Positions 47,904-57,780 of a stretch of 64,000 nt of DNA are shown in pieces. The stretch's first letter is position 1. Every line of letters starts with the position of its first letter. The position numbers and the translations under genes were made by a program. The stretch comes from Halobacillus fulvus (GTDB lineage Bacteria; Bacillota; Bacilli; Bacillales; Halobacillaceae). Where the stretch lies: positions 124,001 through 188,000 of the forward strand of contig SCFO01000002.1 of NCBI GenBank assembly GCA_004078665.1, written 5' to 3'. The notes under the pieces are model-generated. The model was given only the letters and a program-made list of their open reading frames with translations, was not told the origin of the DNA and did no database searches.

Positions 47904-49010
47904 ATGGACCGTATAGCAGGTATCATCAATTTAGATCATGAACAGGACTTATTGGACGAACTCACGTATTTCCGGTGTGGAGCGGCTGTTCCGTTCGGCG
48001 GACGCTACCGGATGATCGACTTTGCGATTTCTAACATGGCGAATTCACGTATTGAATCCGTCGCGGTTTTCGCAAGACGCAAATACCGTTCCTTAATGGA
48101 CCACCTCGAGCAGGGGAAAGCATGGGATTTGGACAGAAAACGTGGAGGGTTGTTCATTCTTCCGCCGGACTGGAATGATCCAACCGATATTTCACGTGGT
48201 GACTTGCAACACTTCCACAACAACATCGATTTCGTCAATCGTGCCTTGGCTGACTATATTTTAGTAAGCGGTTCACAAAACATCTGTAACATCGATTTCC
48301 AGGAAGTTCTGAGTGAACATAAAAATTCTGGAGCTGATGTTTCGGTCATTTATACAAAAGTAGATGAGCTATATCCAGAGTTTAATCTGGCACATAAGCT
48401 CGATGTCGATGGGAATGGTCGCGTAACTTCCATCCACAATGATCACAATAATAAGAATGTTTACATGGACATGTACCTGATCAGTAAAGACTTGCTTAGT
48501 GAGTTGATTGAACAGTGTATTGCCCATGGTGGCTCTCATTTCTTCCTGGACGGAATCAAGTCCAGGCTTGAGGATCTCCATGTTCATGCTTATGAGTATA
48601 AAGGCGCGCATGCGTTGATCAACTCTGTTGAAAGCTATTATCGCAACAGCTCCAAGCTTTTGGAAGCGGATGAGCATGACAGTTTATTTAAAGAGGATGC
48701 GCCGATCTTTACGAAAGTAAAAAACGAAGCACCAGCCAAGTATTTACCGACTTCCAATGTTTCAAACACATTGGTCGCCAACGGATGCGTCATCGAAGGA
48801 GAAGTCGAGGACAGCATTTTATTCCGTGGTGTGAAAGTTGGAGAAGGAGCTGTCATTCGAAACTCGATCATTATGCAGCGTTGTGAAATCGAGCCGAATG
48901 CGGTATTGGAAAATGTCATCCTGGATAAAGACTGCCGGATTTCAGAAGGGCGTACGTTAATCGGCGCACCAGAGAAACCGTTTGTCCTGCCAAAAAGAAA
49001 ATCCATGTAA
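47904..49010 (+). CDS. glgD: Glucose-1-phosphate adenylyltransferase, regulatory subunit
   Basis: 368 residues with the same fold as GlgC (GGRYRMIDFAISNMANSRIE) but without the GGxGTRL catalytic loop: the N-terminus reads DRIAGIINLDHEQDL. This is the GlgD form found in Bacillaceae, which raises GlgC activity in a heteromer. Tightly linked to glgC. Confidence 0.93.
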   Translation: MDRIAGIINLDHEQDLLDELTYFRCGAAVPFGGRYRMIDFAISNMANSRIESVAVFARRKYRSLMDHLEQGKAWDLDRKRGGLFILPPDWNDPTDISRGDLQHFHNNIDFVNRALADYILVSGSQNICNIDFQEVLSEHKNSGADVSVIYTKVDELYPEFNLAHKLDVDGNGRVTSIHNDHNNKNVYMDMYLISKDLLSELIEQCIAHGGSHFFLDGIKSRLEDLHVHAYEYKGAHALINSVESYYRNSSKLLEADEHDSLFKEDAPIFTKVKNEAPAKYLPTSNVSNTLVANGCVIEGEVEDSILFRGVKVGEGAVIRNSIIMQRCEIEPNAVLENVILDKDCRISEGRTLIGAPEKPFVLPKRKSM

Positions 49011-49022
49011 TTCCTTTACCAT

Positions 49023-49059
49023 AGGACTGTCTGAACGAGCTGATTCTGGCAGTCCTTTT
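49023..49059 (+). terminator. Stem-loop between glgD and glgA, possible attenuator
   Basis: AGGACTGTC pairs with GGCAGTCCT (one G-T) around a 16-nt loop, followed by TTT. Likely partial terminator within the operon. Confidence 0.55.
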
Positions 49060-49144
49060 CAATATTAGGTAAGGTTTAACGCCTTGACTAGTGGTCGGGG
49101 CGTCTATATTTTATTTGATTCTTTTTAAGGAGTGGGTCACGCAA

Positions 49145-50572
49145 ATGAAAGTGTTGATGGTAGGTTCAGAATGTACACCTTTTATAAAAACGGGTGGACT
49201 TGCTGATGTTTTAGGTTCTCTTCCGCAAGCTTTGCAAAAAGAAGGAGTCGATGTCCGTGTCGTGCTGCCAAAGTATGAAAACATGGCAGAGGAATGGAAG
49301 CAGCAGCTCGTCCATGAGCAGGAGCTTGAGGCCCCGCTGGGGTGGAGGAACCAATATGTCGGAATTGAATATATAGAATATGAAGGAATTCCTGTCTATT
49401 TTATTGACAACGAATATTATTTCAAACGGTCTAACTTATACGGGTATGATGACGAAGCAGAACGGTTCGTTTACTTCAACCGGGCGGTCATGGAGATGCT
49501 TGTATCATGGGAGTGGACACCAGATGTGCTGCATTGTCATGACTGGCAGACTGGTCTGATTCCTGCTTTTCTACATACCCATTATCAACATGTTGAAAAG
49601 TTCGAAGGTATGAAGACGGTATTTACCATCCACAACTTGAAGTACCAGGGAATTTTTGCCCAGTCAGTTCTTCACGATCTGATGGACTTTGATGAGGGGA
49701 TGATGCGCGATGATGCATTTGAATTTTTCGGAGATGTAAACTTCATGAAGGGCGCGTTAAATTACGCTGATTTTATTACGACAGTCAGCGAAACCTACGC
49801 AAAAGAGATTCAAACTGCCTATTATGGGGAAAACCTAGATGGAGTACTTCGAAAGCGCTCGGATCAACTAGTCGGAATCGTCAATGGGATTAATGAAGCA
49901 AACTACGATCCTATGAAAGACGATGCCCTCCAATTTCCGTTCAGAAGTTCTCTGGTCAAAAAAGCCCAGAATAAAATGTGGCTGCAGGAGCAGTTAGGAT
50001 TGCCGGTCAGGAAGGATGTTCCGATGATTGGCATCGTTTCCAGGCTGGTTGAGCAAAAGGGATTTGATCTGATCGGTCGGATCATAGATGAGCTGTTGTA
50101 TCACGAGGATGTGCAGGTCGTTCTCTTAGGGACTGGTGAGTATCAGTATGAGCAGATGTTTCAATGGGTTCAAGATCGTCACCCGACGAAGATGTCAGCG
50201 AATATCCGTTTCTCTGAACCTCTTTCAAGACAAATTTATGCAGCGAGTGATCTGTTTTTGATGCCGTCCCGGTTTGAACCGTGCGGAATCGGTCAACTGA
50301 TCGCCTTGAGATATCTATCGGCTCCGATTGTTCGAGAAACAGGAGGACTCGTAGATACTGTGCAGCCTTTTGATAAGGCAACAGGAGAAGGGAACGGGTT
50401 CACCTTCACGAATTACAATGCTCACGACATGCTCTATACGATCCGCCGTGCGGTTGAATTCTATCACGAGCCTGCTGCTTGGCAAAAATTGATCAAAAAT
50501 ATTTGCAAGAGTAAGTTCACATGGAAAAAGTCTGCTAAACAGTATCTGGATCTTTACCGATCGATGTATTAA
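49145..50572 (+). CDS. glgA: Glycogen synthase (ADP-glucose)
   Basis: 475 residues, GT5 family. The N-terminal KTGGLADVLGSLPQAL motif binds ADP-glucose; further marks are LHCHDWQTGLIPAFL, IHNLKYQG, GIVSRLVEQKGFDLI and FEPCGIGQLIALRYL (catalytic Glu). The ATG at 49145 gives the family N-terminus MKVLMVGSECTPF; earlier in-frame codons lie in the leader. Fourth gene of the operon. Confidence 0.95.
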   Translation: MKVLMVGSECTPFIKTGGLADVLGSLPQALQKEGVDVRVVLPKYENMAEEWKQQLVHEQELEAPLGWRNQYVGIEYIEYEGIPVYFIDNEYYFKRSNLYGYDDEAERFVYFNRAVMEMLVSWEWTPDVLHCHDWQTGLIPAFLHTHYQHVEKFEGMKTVFTIHNLKYQGIFAQSVLHDLMDFDEGMMRDDAFEFFGDVNFMKGALNYADFITTVSETYAKEIQTAYYGENLDGVLRKRSDQLVGIVNGINEANYDPMKDDALQFPFRSSLVKKAQNKMWLQEQLGLPVRKDVPMIGIVSRLVEQKGFDLIGRIIDELLYHEDVQVVLLGTGEYQYEQMFQWVQDRHPTKMSANIRFSEPLSRQIYAASDLFLMPSRFEPCGIGQLIALRYLSAPIVRETGGLVDTVQPFDKATGEGNGFTFTNYNAHDMLYTIRRAVEFYHEPAAWQKLIKNICKSKFTWKKSAKQYLDLYRSMY

Positions 50573-50600
50573 TAGCAGGGTGATAGGAGGAGATCATACC

Positions 50601-53045
50601 ATGCAAAGGTTCAACAGCAAGGAAGATTTTAAAAATCAGTTGACCAGTAAGTTGCAAACAGGATTCGGGAAAACGATTGACACCGCTACGGAATTTGATG
50701 TGTACAGGGCACTTGGATCATTGGTTCAGGACGAGATCAGCGAGAACTGGCTTCATACGAACCGCGATTATCGTGAGAACAAGCGAAAGCAGGTCTATTA
50801 TTTTTCCATGGAGTTTCTCATGGGCAGACTGCTTGGGAATAACCTGCTAAATATGCAATTGTTAACTGTTGTTCAAGAAGGGCTGGAAGACCTGGGATTA
50901 TCGTTGACGAGCCTTGAGGAAAAGGAGAAAGATCCTGGACTTGGAAATGGCGGTTTAGGTCGTCTGGCAGCATGTTTTCTTGATTCACTTGCTTCTTTGG
51001 AACTTGCTGGACATGGATATGGCATGAGGTATAAATACGGCATGTTCGACCAGCAGATTGTCGATGGCAATCAGGTGGAGCTTCCGGATAACTGGCTTTC
51101 TCAGAAATTCATCTGGGAAGTTAGACGACCGGAAGAAGCTTTAGAAGTCCGTTTTGGCGGGCATGTAGAAAGTGTCGAGGACGATGACGGCAACCTTCAC
51201 TTTGAATATAAGAACTATGAGCAGGTACGCGCTGTCCCTTACGATGTTCCGGTCGTCGGCTACAACAATGAAACAGTCAACACGCTCAGACTTTGGGCTG
51301 CTGAGCCGACAAAAGAAGAGACGCTGATCAAAGCCGGTCTCGAAAATCATTATGGTAATTTTCTCGATCACAAACGTTCCCTTGAAGAGATATCCGAATT
51401 TTTGTATCCGGATGACTCGACAGAGGACGGTAAACGACTGCGGCTCAAGCAAGAATATTTTCTTGTATCTGCCGGTATCCAGTCTGTCATCCGTTCCTTT
51501 GAAGCCTTAGACCTTCCATGGTCGGATTTCCCTGAAAAGGTTGCACTCCACATCAATGATACACACCCTGCTTTAATCGTTCCTGAGCTGATGCGAATCC
51601 TGATGGATGAAAAAGGTCTCGGCTGGGATGAAGCTTGGGAGATCACTCAATCCTCTACTTCCTATACCAACCATACAACACTGAGCGAGGCGCTTGAGAC
51701 ATGGAAAGTCGATACGGTAAGAAGCCTCTTACCTAGAATTTTCATGATTATTCATGAGCTCAATGAACGTTTTTGCCAAACCCTTTGGAACACATATCCT
51801 GGCGAGTTCGACAGGATAGCAGATCTTGCCATCGTTGCGGACGGTCAAGTGAAAATGGCCCACCTGTCCATTGTCGGTAGCCATAGTGTCAATGGAGTGG
51901 CAAGGCTTCATACAGAAATATTGAAAGAACGTGAGATGAAACGTTTTTACGATACCTTCCCGGAACGCTTCAACAACAAAACGAATGGGATTACGCACCG
52001 CCGCTGGCTAATGCACGCAAACCCATCTCTTACGAATGCGATCACAGAAGCGATTGGAGACGGATGGAAAGAAGACCCTAAAGAGTTGACGAAGTTGATG
52101 GACAAAAAGGATGATTCAGCACTTCTGGATCAGCTGCATGACATCAAGCAGAATAATAAAGACCATTTCGCCGAATGGGTAAAGAAAACTCAAGATATCA
52201 CCGTGGATCCCGAATCAATTTTTGACGTTCAGATTAAACGTCTACATGGCTATAAACGCCAATTGCTTAATGCTATTCATATTATGTATTTATACAATGA
52301 GTTAAAATCGGATCGATCACTTGAGATGACACCTAGAACGTTCTTCTTCGGCGCTAAAGCCGCGTCAGGCTATCATTTTGCTAAAAAAGTCATTAAGCTG
52401 ATCAACCGGATTGCAGAAGTCATCAATAATGATCCACAGGTCAATAAGACACTTAAAGTCGTCTTTCTTCCAAACTATTCTGTTTCGATCGCAGAGAAAA
52501 TCATCCCTGCAAGTAACGTCAGTGAACAAATTTCAACGGCCAGTAAAGAAGCATCCGGCACGGGGAACATGAAGTTCATGATGAACGGAGCACTTACAGT
52601 GGGGACGATGGATGGCGCGAATGTTGAAATTCATGAGCTTGTCGGTGATGACAACATTTACACATTCGGATTAAGCTCAGATGAAGTGCTGGAGTATTAC
52701 CGTTTTGGCGGTTATTCTTCGCGCCAGTACTATGATCAGGATGAACGGATCCGTCATACACTGGACGGACTGATTCATTACAGTCCTTTCTCAAAAGGGG
52801 AAACAGAGTTTCAGGAAATTTATGATGCACTGGTTCACCACAACGATGAATACTTTGTCCTGAAAGACTTTGCGGACTACGCTTTCACGCAGCAACGGGT
52901 TAGCAAGGATTACCTGAATCAGCGTCAGTGGAATGCGAAAAGTCTGGTCAATATCGCCAAGTCCGGAAAGTTCTCCAGTGACCGGACGATTCAGGAATAC
53001 GCCCGCGATATTTGGAAAATCCAAAAAACGTTAAAAGTAAAGTGA
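50601..53045 (+). CDS. glgP: Glycogen phosphorylase
   Basis: 814 residues, GT35 family, releasing glucose-1-phosphate from glycogen. GNGGLGRLAACFLDS (substrate loop), HINDTHPAL, HRRWL, VQIKRLHGYKRQLLN and the PLP lysine in SGTGNMKFMMNGALTVGT are visible. The ATG at 50601 follows TAGGAGG. Linking synthesis and degradation in one operon is standard in Bacillaceae. Confidence 0.95.
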   Translation: MQRFNSKEDFKNQLTSKLQTGFGKTIDTATEFDVYRALGSLVQDEISENWLHTNRDYRENKRKQVYYFSMEFLMGRLLGNNLLNMQLLTVVQEGLEDLGLSLTSLEEKEKDPGLGNGGLGRLAACFLDSLASLELAGHGYGMRYKYGMFDQQIVDGNQVELPDNWLSQKFIWEVRRPEEALEVRFGGHVESVEDDDGNLHFEYKNYEQVRAVPYDVPVVGYNNETVNTLRLWAAEPTKEETLIKAGLENHYGNFLDHKRSLEEISEFLYPDDSTEDGKRLRLKQEYFLVSAGIQSVIRSFEALDLPWSDFPEKVALHINDTHPALIVPELMRILMDEKGLGWDEAWEITQSSTSYTNHTTLSEALETWKVDTVRSLLPRIFMIIHELNERFCQTLWNTYPGEFDRIADLAIVADGQVKMAHLSIVGSHSVNGVARLHTEILKEREMKRFYDTFPERFNNKTNGITHRRWLMHANPSLTNAITEAIGDGWKEDPKELTKLMDKKDDSALLDQLHDIKQNNKDHFAEWVKKTQDITVDPESIFDVQIKRLHGYKRQLLNAIHIMYLYNELKSDRSLEMTPRTFFFGAKAASGYHFAKKVIKLINRIAEVINNDPQVNKTLKVVFLPNYSVSIAEKIIPASNVSEQISTASKEASGTGNMKFMMNGALTVGTMDGANVEIHELVGDDNIYTFGLSSDEVLEYYRFGGYSSRQYYDQDERIRHTLDGLIHYSPFSKGETEFQEIYDALVHHNDEYFVLKDFADYAFTQQRVSKDYLNQRQWNAKSLVNIAKSGKFSSDRTIQEYARDIWKIQKTLKVK

Positions 53046-53064
53046 TCGTTTAGGGGGCAAATCA

Positions 53065-54984
53065 GTGAGACAAAAAGATATGTACCACAATAGTTTTGAC
53101 GAATCCTACAGGGAGCCTTTCGGTGCAGCACCGAAGGGTTCTGCTGTTTCTTTAGCCATTGATATTCACGTTCATTTCGAAGTGTCTCATGTGATTCTTC
53201 ATTACATTCTAGACCGGAGCGATGAAGAGAAAACGAAGGAAATGGAACTTTTCAGTGAAGAGCATCATTACGACTCGTATGAAACGACCATCCATATGCC
53301 AGAAGATCCACAGTTGGTCTGGTACTACTTTGAAATTGTCATGCCCGACCATTCTCTTTATTACGGTAGGGAAAACATTTTTGAAAGCGGCGAAGGAAAG
53401 GTATATAACCACACGCCTCCTTCCTGGCAAATCACCGTCTATGATTCGCAGTTCCGTACCCCGGACTGGTGGAAAAATGCGACGATGTATCAAATATTCC
53501 CGGATCGTTTTTATGCAGCAGGTCCAGTGGATTCATCGAAAGCACCGAAAACGAGCCTCATGCATGCGCATTGGGAAAATGACCCTGTTTATATTCGCAA
53601 TGAGCATGGAGAAGTAATACGTTGGGACTTTTTTGGAGGCAACCTACAAGGGATCACTGAGAAACTTGATTACATCGCTTCTCTTGGAATTACGGTCATC
53701 TATTTGAATCCGATTTTCGAAGCGGAAAGCAATCACCGTTACGACACAGGAGATTATCACAAAATCGATCCCCTGCTCGGTACGAAGCAAGACTTCGAAA
53801 CCCTGATCCAGGAAGCGAGAAGCCGTAAAATTGAAATCATGCTGGATGGTGTCTTCAGCCATACTGGTAGTAACAGCATTTATTTTAATAGGGAAGAACA
53901 GTATGATTCTCTGGGGGCATACCAGTCGAAAGACTCTAAATACTACCCTTGGTACACCTTTCATCATTATCCTAACAAGTATGATGCTTGGTGGGGAGTC
54001 GGGACATTGCCGACTCTGAATAAGGAAAATGAGGAATACCAGAAGTTTCTTGTAGAAAATGAAGACAGTGTCGTGAAGACCTGGCAGAAATCTGGAATGA
54101 ATCATTGGCGCCTTGATGTAGCAGATGAACTGACAGATGATTTGATCCGCAAGATTTATAAGCAGCTGAAAACGGAAGATGAATCGAGCGTTCTGCTTGG
54201 TGAAGTGTGGGAAGATGCTTCGAACAAAACCGCTTATGGGAAGCGACGTGATTATCTGCTCGGCGGTGTTTTAGATTCAGTGATGAACTACCCGATCAGA
54301 AGAGTCATGCTCGATTTCATGAAGGGAGATGTCGATGCAGCTTACGTACACAGACGGCTGACTACCCTCAGCGAACATTACCCTAAACAATATTTCTATG
54401 CTGTGATGAACATGCTGTCGAGCCATGATGTCGAAAGGATCTATACGATGCTGGATGACTTTTTACAGGGCGATTGGTCAGGTGAAGAAAAACATGAACA
54501 GATCGTAAAACAAATAAAAGCACTTAGCTTGTGGCTTTATACTTTCCCAGGGGTTCCCTCTCTCTATTATGGGGATGAAGCAGGGGTAGATGGAGGAGCA
54601 GATCCTGATAACCGCAAACCTTACCCATGGGGAAGGGAGAATGAAGAACTGCTCAGCTGGTATAAGCAACTGGGTGAGTGGAGGAAAAAGCATAAAGTAT
54701 TAAGGACCGGAAACTGGGAGTCTTTTTCACTAAATGAAGATGTGTACGGATTTGAGCGCTGGATTGAGAACGGCGTTGATGCGTTTGGTGATAAGGTTCA
54801 TGATGAGCGAATGATTTATTTATTCAACCGTAATCATAACGATAAGAAGAAGGTTACGCTTTCCGTCAGAAAAGGGAAATGGCAACACCTCGAAAATAAG
54901 AAACGAATTTTTCGAGCCCGCAACGGAGAGTTGAAGCTTGAGCTGAAACCTTCAGAAAGTGTTTTGCTACGATTTATGCAATAG
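53065..54984 (+). CDS. GH13 alpha-amylase / neopullulanase-like glucanohydrolase
   Basis: 639 residues. An N-terminal beta-sandwich like that of neopullulanase/CDase enzymes (about 1-130), then the GH13 barrel: YQIFPDRFY, DGVFSHTG, nucleophile Asp in HWRLDVADEL, acid Glu in LLGEVWEDA and Asp in LSSHDVERI; a C-terminal beta domain ends the protein. No signal peptide, so it acts inside the cell, probably debranching or shortening glucans released from glycogen. Start is GTG after AGGGGG. Final gene of the glg operon. Confidence 0.88.
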   Translation: MRQKDMYHNSFDESYREPFGAAPKGSAVSLAIDIHVHFEVSHVILHYILDRSDEEKTKEMELFSEEHHYDSYETTIHMPEDPQLVWYYFEIVMPDHSLYYGRENIFESGEGKVYNHTPPSWQITVYDSQFRTPDWWKNATMYQIFPDRFYAAGPVDSSKAPKTSLMHAHWENDPVYIRNEHGEVIRWDFFGGNLQGITEKLDYIASLGITVIYLNPIFEAESNHRYDTGDYHKIDPLLGTKQDFETLIQEARSRKIEIMLDGVFSHTGSNSIYFNREEQYDSLGAYQSKDSKYYPWYTFHHYPNKYDAWWGVGTLPTLNKENEEYQKFLVENEDSVVKTWQKSGMNHWRLDVADELTDDLIRKIYKQLKTEDESSVLLGEVWEDASNKTAYGKRRDYLLGGVLDSVMNYPIRRVMLDFMKGDVDAAYVHRRLTTLSEHYPKQYFYAVMNMLSSHDVERIYTMLDDFLQGDWSGEEKHEQIVKQIKALSLWLYTFPGVPSLYYGDEAGVDGGADPDNRKPYPWGRENEELLSWYKQLGEWRKKHKVLRTGNWESFSLNEDVYGFERWIENGVDAFGDKVHDERMIYLFNRNHNDKKKVTLSVRKGKWQHLENKKRIFRARNGELKLELKPSESVLLRFMQ

Positions 54985-55000
54985 TCTATTGAAATGATAG

Positions 55001-55028
55001 GCCCGGATGAGACCATTCGGGCTTTTTT
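55001..55028 (+). terminator. Terminator of the glycogen operon
   Basis: GCCCGGATG pairs with CATTCGGGC (one G-T) around AGAC, followed by TTTTTT. Confidence 0.92.
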
Positions 55029-55147
55029 GTATTTGAATAAGCAGTGCCTTTTGGAGTCGAATTGAAAATGAAATGCGAACTAGACGGTTACATTTCTGGA
55101 AAAAAGGGGATAGGTTTGTAGAAGAAGGTCGAGGGGGGTTGTTGAAT

Positions 55148-55984
55148 TTGAAAAACGTGATCAGTTATGCGAAAGAAGTGATTGAAGAATTCCAAAAAGA
55201 TAACATCCCATTACTGGGAGCGGCTCAAGCCTATTATTACTTGTTGGCGATTGTGCCGATGCTCATCCTGCTCTTATCGATATTGCCTTATTTGAATATA
55301 GAAGCAGAAACGGCTATTCAGGCGATGAGTAACGTCATCCCAAGCAATACGGCGGAAATCTTCCGTGAGAACATTGTCAGTATCGTAGAGCAGCCCAGTG
55401 GAGGGTTATTGACGATCGGGATTATTGGTACGTTATGGTCTGCCTCGAACGGCATCAATGCTTTTATCCAGTCTTCCAATATGGCTTATAATGTAGAAGA
55501 GACACGTTCATTTATTAAAGTGAGATTGCTCTCGATAGCTCTTACGATCGGGATGATCGTGGCAATCGTCGTGGCCCTCGTGCTCCCGGTATTTGGAGAT
55601 GTGATCATCGATCTAGTGAATCGCGTTGTCAATCTGCCTTCGCAAACCGTAGTGTTATTTCAGCTATTACGCTGGGTGATCAGTATTGTTGTCATGGGAG
55701 GAATTCTGATGGCACTCTATCATTTTGCTCCAAATAAAAACATTCCGTTCAAACACATCCTGCCTGGTGCTTTGATTACAGCTGTATTATGGCAGTTGAT
55801 TTCGCTTCTTTTCTCTTTCTATGTCAGCAACTTCGGAAACTATTCAGCTACGTATGGTAGTCTCGGAGGAATTATTATTCTCATGCTTTGGTTCTTCCTT
55901 ACAGGCATCATTCTCATGGTCGGTGCCGAAATTAATGTCGTGTACCATCGCCGTCGTAATGATAAGAATACAAAAGTCGCCTGA
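55148..55984 (+). CDS. YihY/BrkB family inner membrane protein
   Basis: About 278 residues with six membrane segments. ENIPLLGAAQAYYYL-type start (NIPLLGAAQAYYYLLAIVPM), LWSASNGINAFIQSSN and GALITAVLWQLISLLFSFYV are characteristic of the YihY/BrkB (formerly ribonuclease BN) family. Starts at TTG 55148 after GAGGGGGG; the ATG at 55073 gives an atypical basic extension. Role unknown; some homologues are linked to envelope or lipid export. Single gene. Confidence 0.85.
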   Translation: MKNVISYAKEVIEEFQKDNIPLLGAAQAYYYLLAIVPMLILLLSILPYLNIEAETAIQAMSNVIPSNTAEIFRENIVSIVEQPSGGLLTIGIIGTLWSASNGINAFIQSSNMAYNVEETRSFIKVRLLSIALTIGMIVAIVVALVLPVFGDVIIDLVNRVVNLPSQTVVLFQLLRWVISIVVMGGILMALYHFAPNKNIPFKHILPGALITAVLWQLISLLFSFYVSNFGNYSATYGSLGGIIILMLWFFLTGIILMVGAEINVVYHRRRNDKNTKVA

Positions 55985-56064
55985 TTCAGAAAACTGATAC
56001 GTTTCTTGGATCCTATCGATATAGATGCAGGAACTAGTATTCTAATGATCGCGCATAAAAAAAT

Positions 56065-56320
56065 AAGCTCTGTTAAAGCTTTATGTTGATAGTAGAAAAT
56101 CTCCGTTATTCCTACCAAAGCTAGGAGGAGAAGGAAATAACTGCCACGGGAGGGCGCTTGGGATCTCAGCCTGCCCTTTCCTCCCCATAGGAGTCTCACC
56201 ATTTTTCGCTCCTCCTACTACATGAGTAAATAGAAACATCACGGCACGTTTTGACTGACAATGGGAAGGCAATCATTCCATTTCCTTTTATTACATCAAT
56301 ACTGGAGTTTAACAGAGTCA
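56065..56320 (-). repeat. Dispersed MITE-like repeat, full-length copy in reverse orientation (256 bp)
   Basis: Terminal inverted repeats AGCTCTGTTAAA (from 56066) and TTTAACAGAGTC (to 56319). Read on the minus strand it follows the 44283-44566 copy throughout: GTTAAACTCCAGTATTGATG, TAATAAAAGGAA, GATGTTTCTATTTACT, GAGACTCCTATGGGGAGG, then the far end. Some core sequence is lost. Lies between the YihY gene and the terminator at 56327. Confidence 0.85.
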
Positions 56321-56326
56321 AGAAAT

Positions 56327-56376
56327 AAAGAGTAGGGGTGAAGGAGATTTGATTCCTTCACCCCTACTCTTTTTAT
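56327..56376. terminator. Bidirectional terminator between the YihY and P1 peptidase genes
   Basis: A perfect 19-bp stem (AAAGAGTAGGGGTGAAGGA at 56327-56345 with TCCTTCACCCCTACTCTTT at 56354-56372) around an 8-nt loop, flanked by A and T runs. Confidence 0.93.
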
Positions 56377-56391
56377 CTATTAGTGAAAGAT

Positions 56392-57453
56392 TCAAGTGAG
56401 TGTAATTCCATAATGTTCGAGAAGAGAACGTAAGGAATGACGCTCAGTCCCCTCTCTGCCTGTTGTGGAGCTGGCGGTGATCAATGAATTTAGAACGGCT
56501 TCTTCTACAGCTTCACCCACTGCTCGAAAGCATGGATCGATGTCCTCTTCATGAATGGTATGTATCGTTAAAGGACCTTCAGGTTTTTCGTGTGGAATTT
56601 GGACGGCTGTAGAAAAACCGAGGACAATTTCACCGCTTCCGTTAGAGATTGTCGATCCTGTACGCGATAATCCTGTCGTTGCTCTTTTTAAAATTCTCTT
56701 CAATTGTCGCTCTGACACCGGAAGGTCTGTAGCGACAATGACCATAACAGAGCCTCGATCAGAGCTGCTTTGAGGGCTTTCCATTTTTCCATGAAGCATC
56801 CGGCCAATCTTTTTTCCATCAATCATAAGGTCAGGCAGCTGTCCGAAGTTGGTCAGGACGAGTACACCTAAAGTGAACGTACCGTAATCCAGCTGAATTC
56901 GTCTGGATGCCGAGCCGATTCCACCTTTTAAAGAGTAGCAGACCATCCCCGCACCAGCCCCGACCGCTCCTTCTTCAAAAGATTCCCCAGCCTGATCTAA
57001 GGCTTCAAAGATATCCTGTTTCTCAACAAGACGTGCTCGGATGTCATTCAAATGCATGTCGTTGCACTCCCCGATCACCGGGTTGACCGTTCCGGTCGTG
57101 CGCCCGATTTCAGGTGTCCGCTCCAGCATATATTCTGTCAGCGCCTGAAAAGCTGTTCCGCTGTTCAACGTATTGGTAAGAGCGATCGGTGTTTCCAATG
57201 TGCCGAGCTCCTCGATTTGGATCGTTCCCATCGTCTTCCCGAACCCATTGATGACATGGCTCGAAGCAAGTACCTTTCTTTTGAACAGGTGCCCCTGATG
57301 AGGAATGATCACGGTAACCCCTGTGTGGCACCCTTCTTTGACAATCGTCTTATGGCCGACGGTCACTCCCTTTACATCTGTTATTTTATTGCGGTTGCCG
57401 GGTTGCATCACTCCAATATGAATACCGTAATCGCGAATTCTTTTTTGAATCAT
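56392..57453 (-). CDS. P1 family peptidase (DmpA/BapA-like aminopeptidase)
   Basis: 353 residues. Ntn-fold, self-cleaving family P1: the autoproteolysis/nucleophile Ser lies in DRGSVMVIVATDLPVSERQL, followed by RTGSTISNGSGEIVLGFSTA, both hallmarks of DmpA. Upstream marks are DVKGVTVGHKTI and GAVGAGAGM. Cleaves N-terminal residues from peptides or amides, including D- or beta-amino acids in relatives. The ATG at 57453 follows AAAGGAGG; the longer frame to 57495 is upstream of it. Confidence 0.88.
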   Translation of the reverse strand: MIQKRIRDYGIHIGVMQPGNRNKITDVKGVTVGHKTIVKEGCHTGVTVIIPHQGHLFKRKVLASSHVINGFGKTMGTIQIEELGTLETPIALTNTLNSGTAFQALTEYMLERTPEIGRTTGTVNPVIGECNDMHLNDIRARLVEKQDIFEALDQAGESFEEGAVGAGAGMVCYSLKGGIGSASRRIQLDYGTFTLGVLVLTNFGQLPDLMIDGKKIGRMLHGKMESPQSSSDRGSVMVIVATDLPVSERQLKRILKRATTGLSRTGSTISNGSGEIVLGFSTAVQIPHEKPEGPLTIHTIHEEDIDPCFRAVGEAVEEAVLNSLITASSTTGREGTERHSLRSLLEHYGITLT

Positions 57454-57602
57454 GACCTTTCTCCTCCTTTGAGATGGAATTGTATGTTCATTCATTTTAG
57501 TCGTTTTTTATACAAAATAAAGCTTTAAACATGAAAAAAACACGAAACTTATAAAAAAATTTAAAAAAATCTGCAACGAATATGATGGCGCTTACATTAT
57601 TT

Positions 57603-57704
57603 AAAATATAACGTTTTAACGTATATTTTCTAACAAAGAAACCGTCTGAAATGGCTATTCCCATACATTTCAGGCGTGAATCCTCAATTTTTTCATGATA
57701 TACT
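57603..57704 (+). promoter_or_regulatory. gltA upstream region: palindrome, hairpin, extended -10 promoter
   Basis: An AT-rich palindrome centred on ACGTT-TT-AACGT (57603-57629), a stem CGTCTGAAATG / CATTTCAGGCG (57643-57653, 57666-57676), and an extended -10 TGATATACT (57696-57704) about 77 bp before gltA. No clear -35, so activation through the upstream sites is likely. No GltC-like gene is adjacent. Confidence 0.45.
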
Positions 57705-57780
57705 AGTAAAAAACTGAAAAGACGGAATTTTTTAATTTTTACCCGTGACCTGAAGAAAAAGTCTGCTAGGGGGAATGAAT

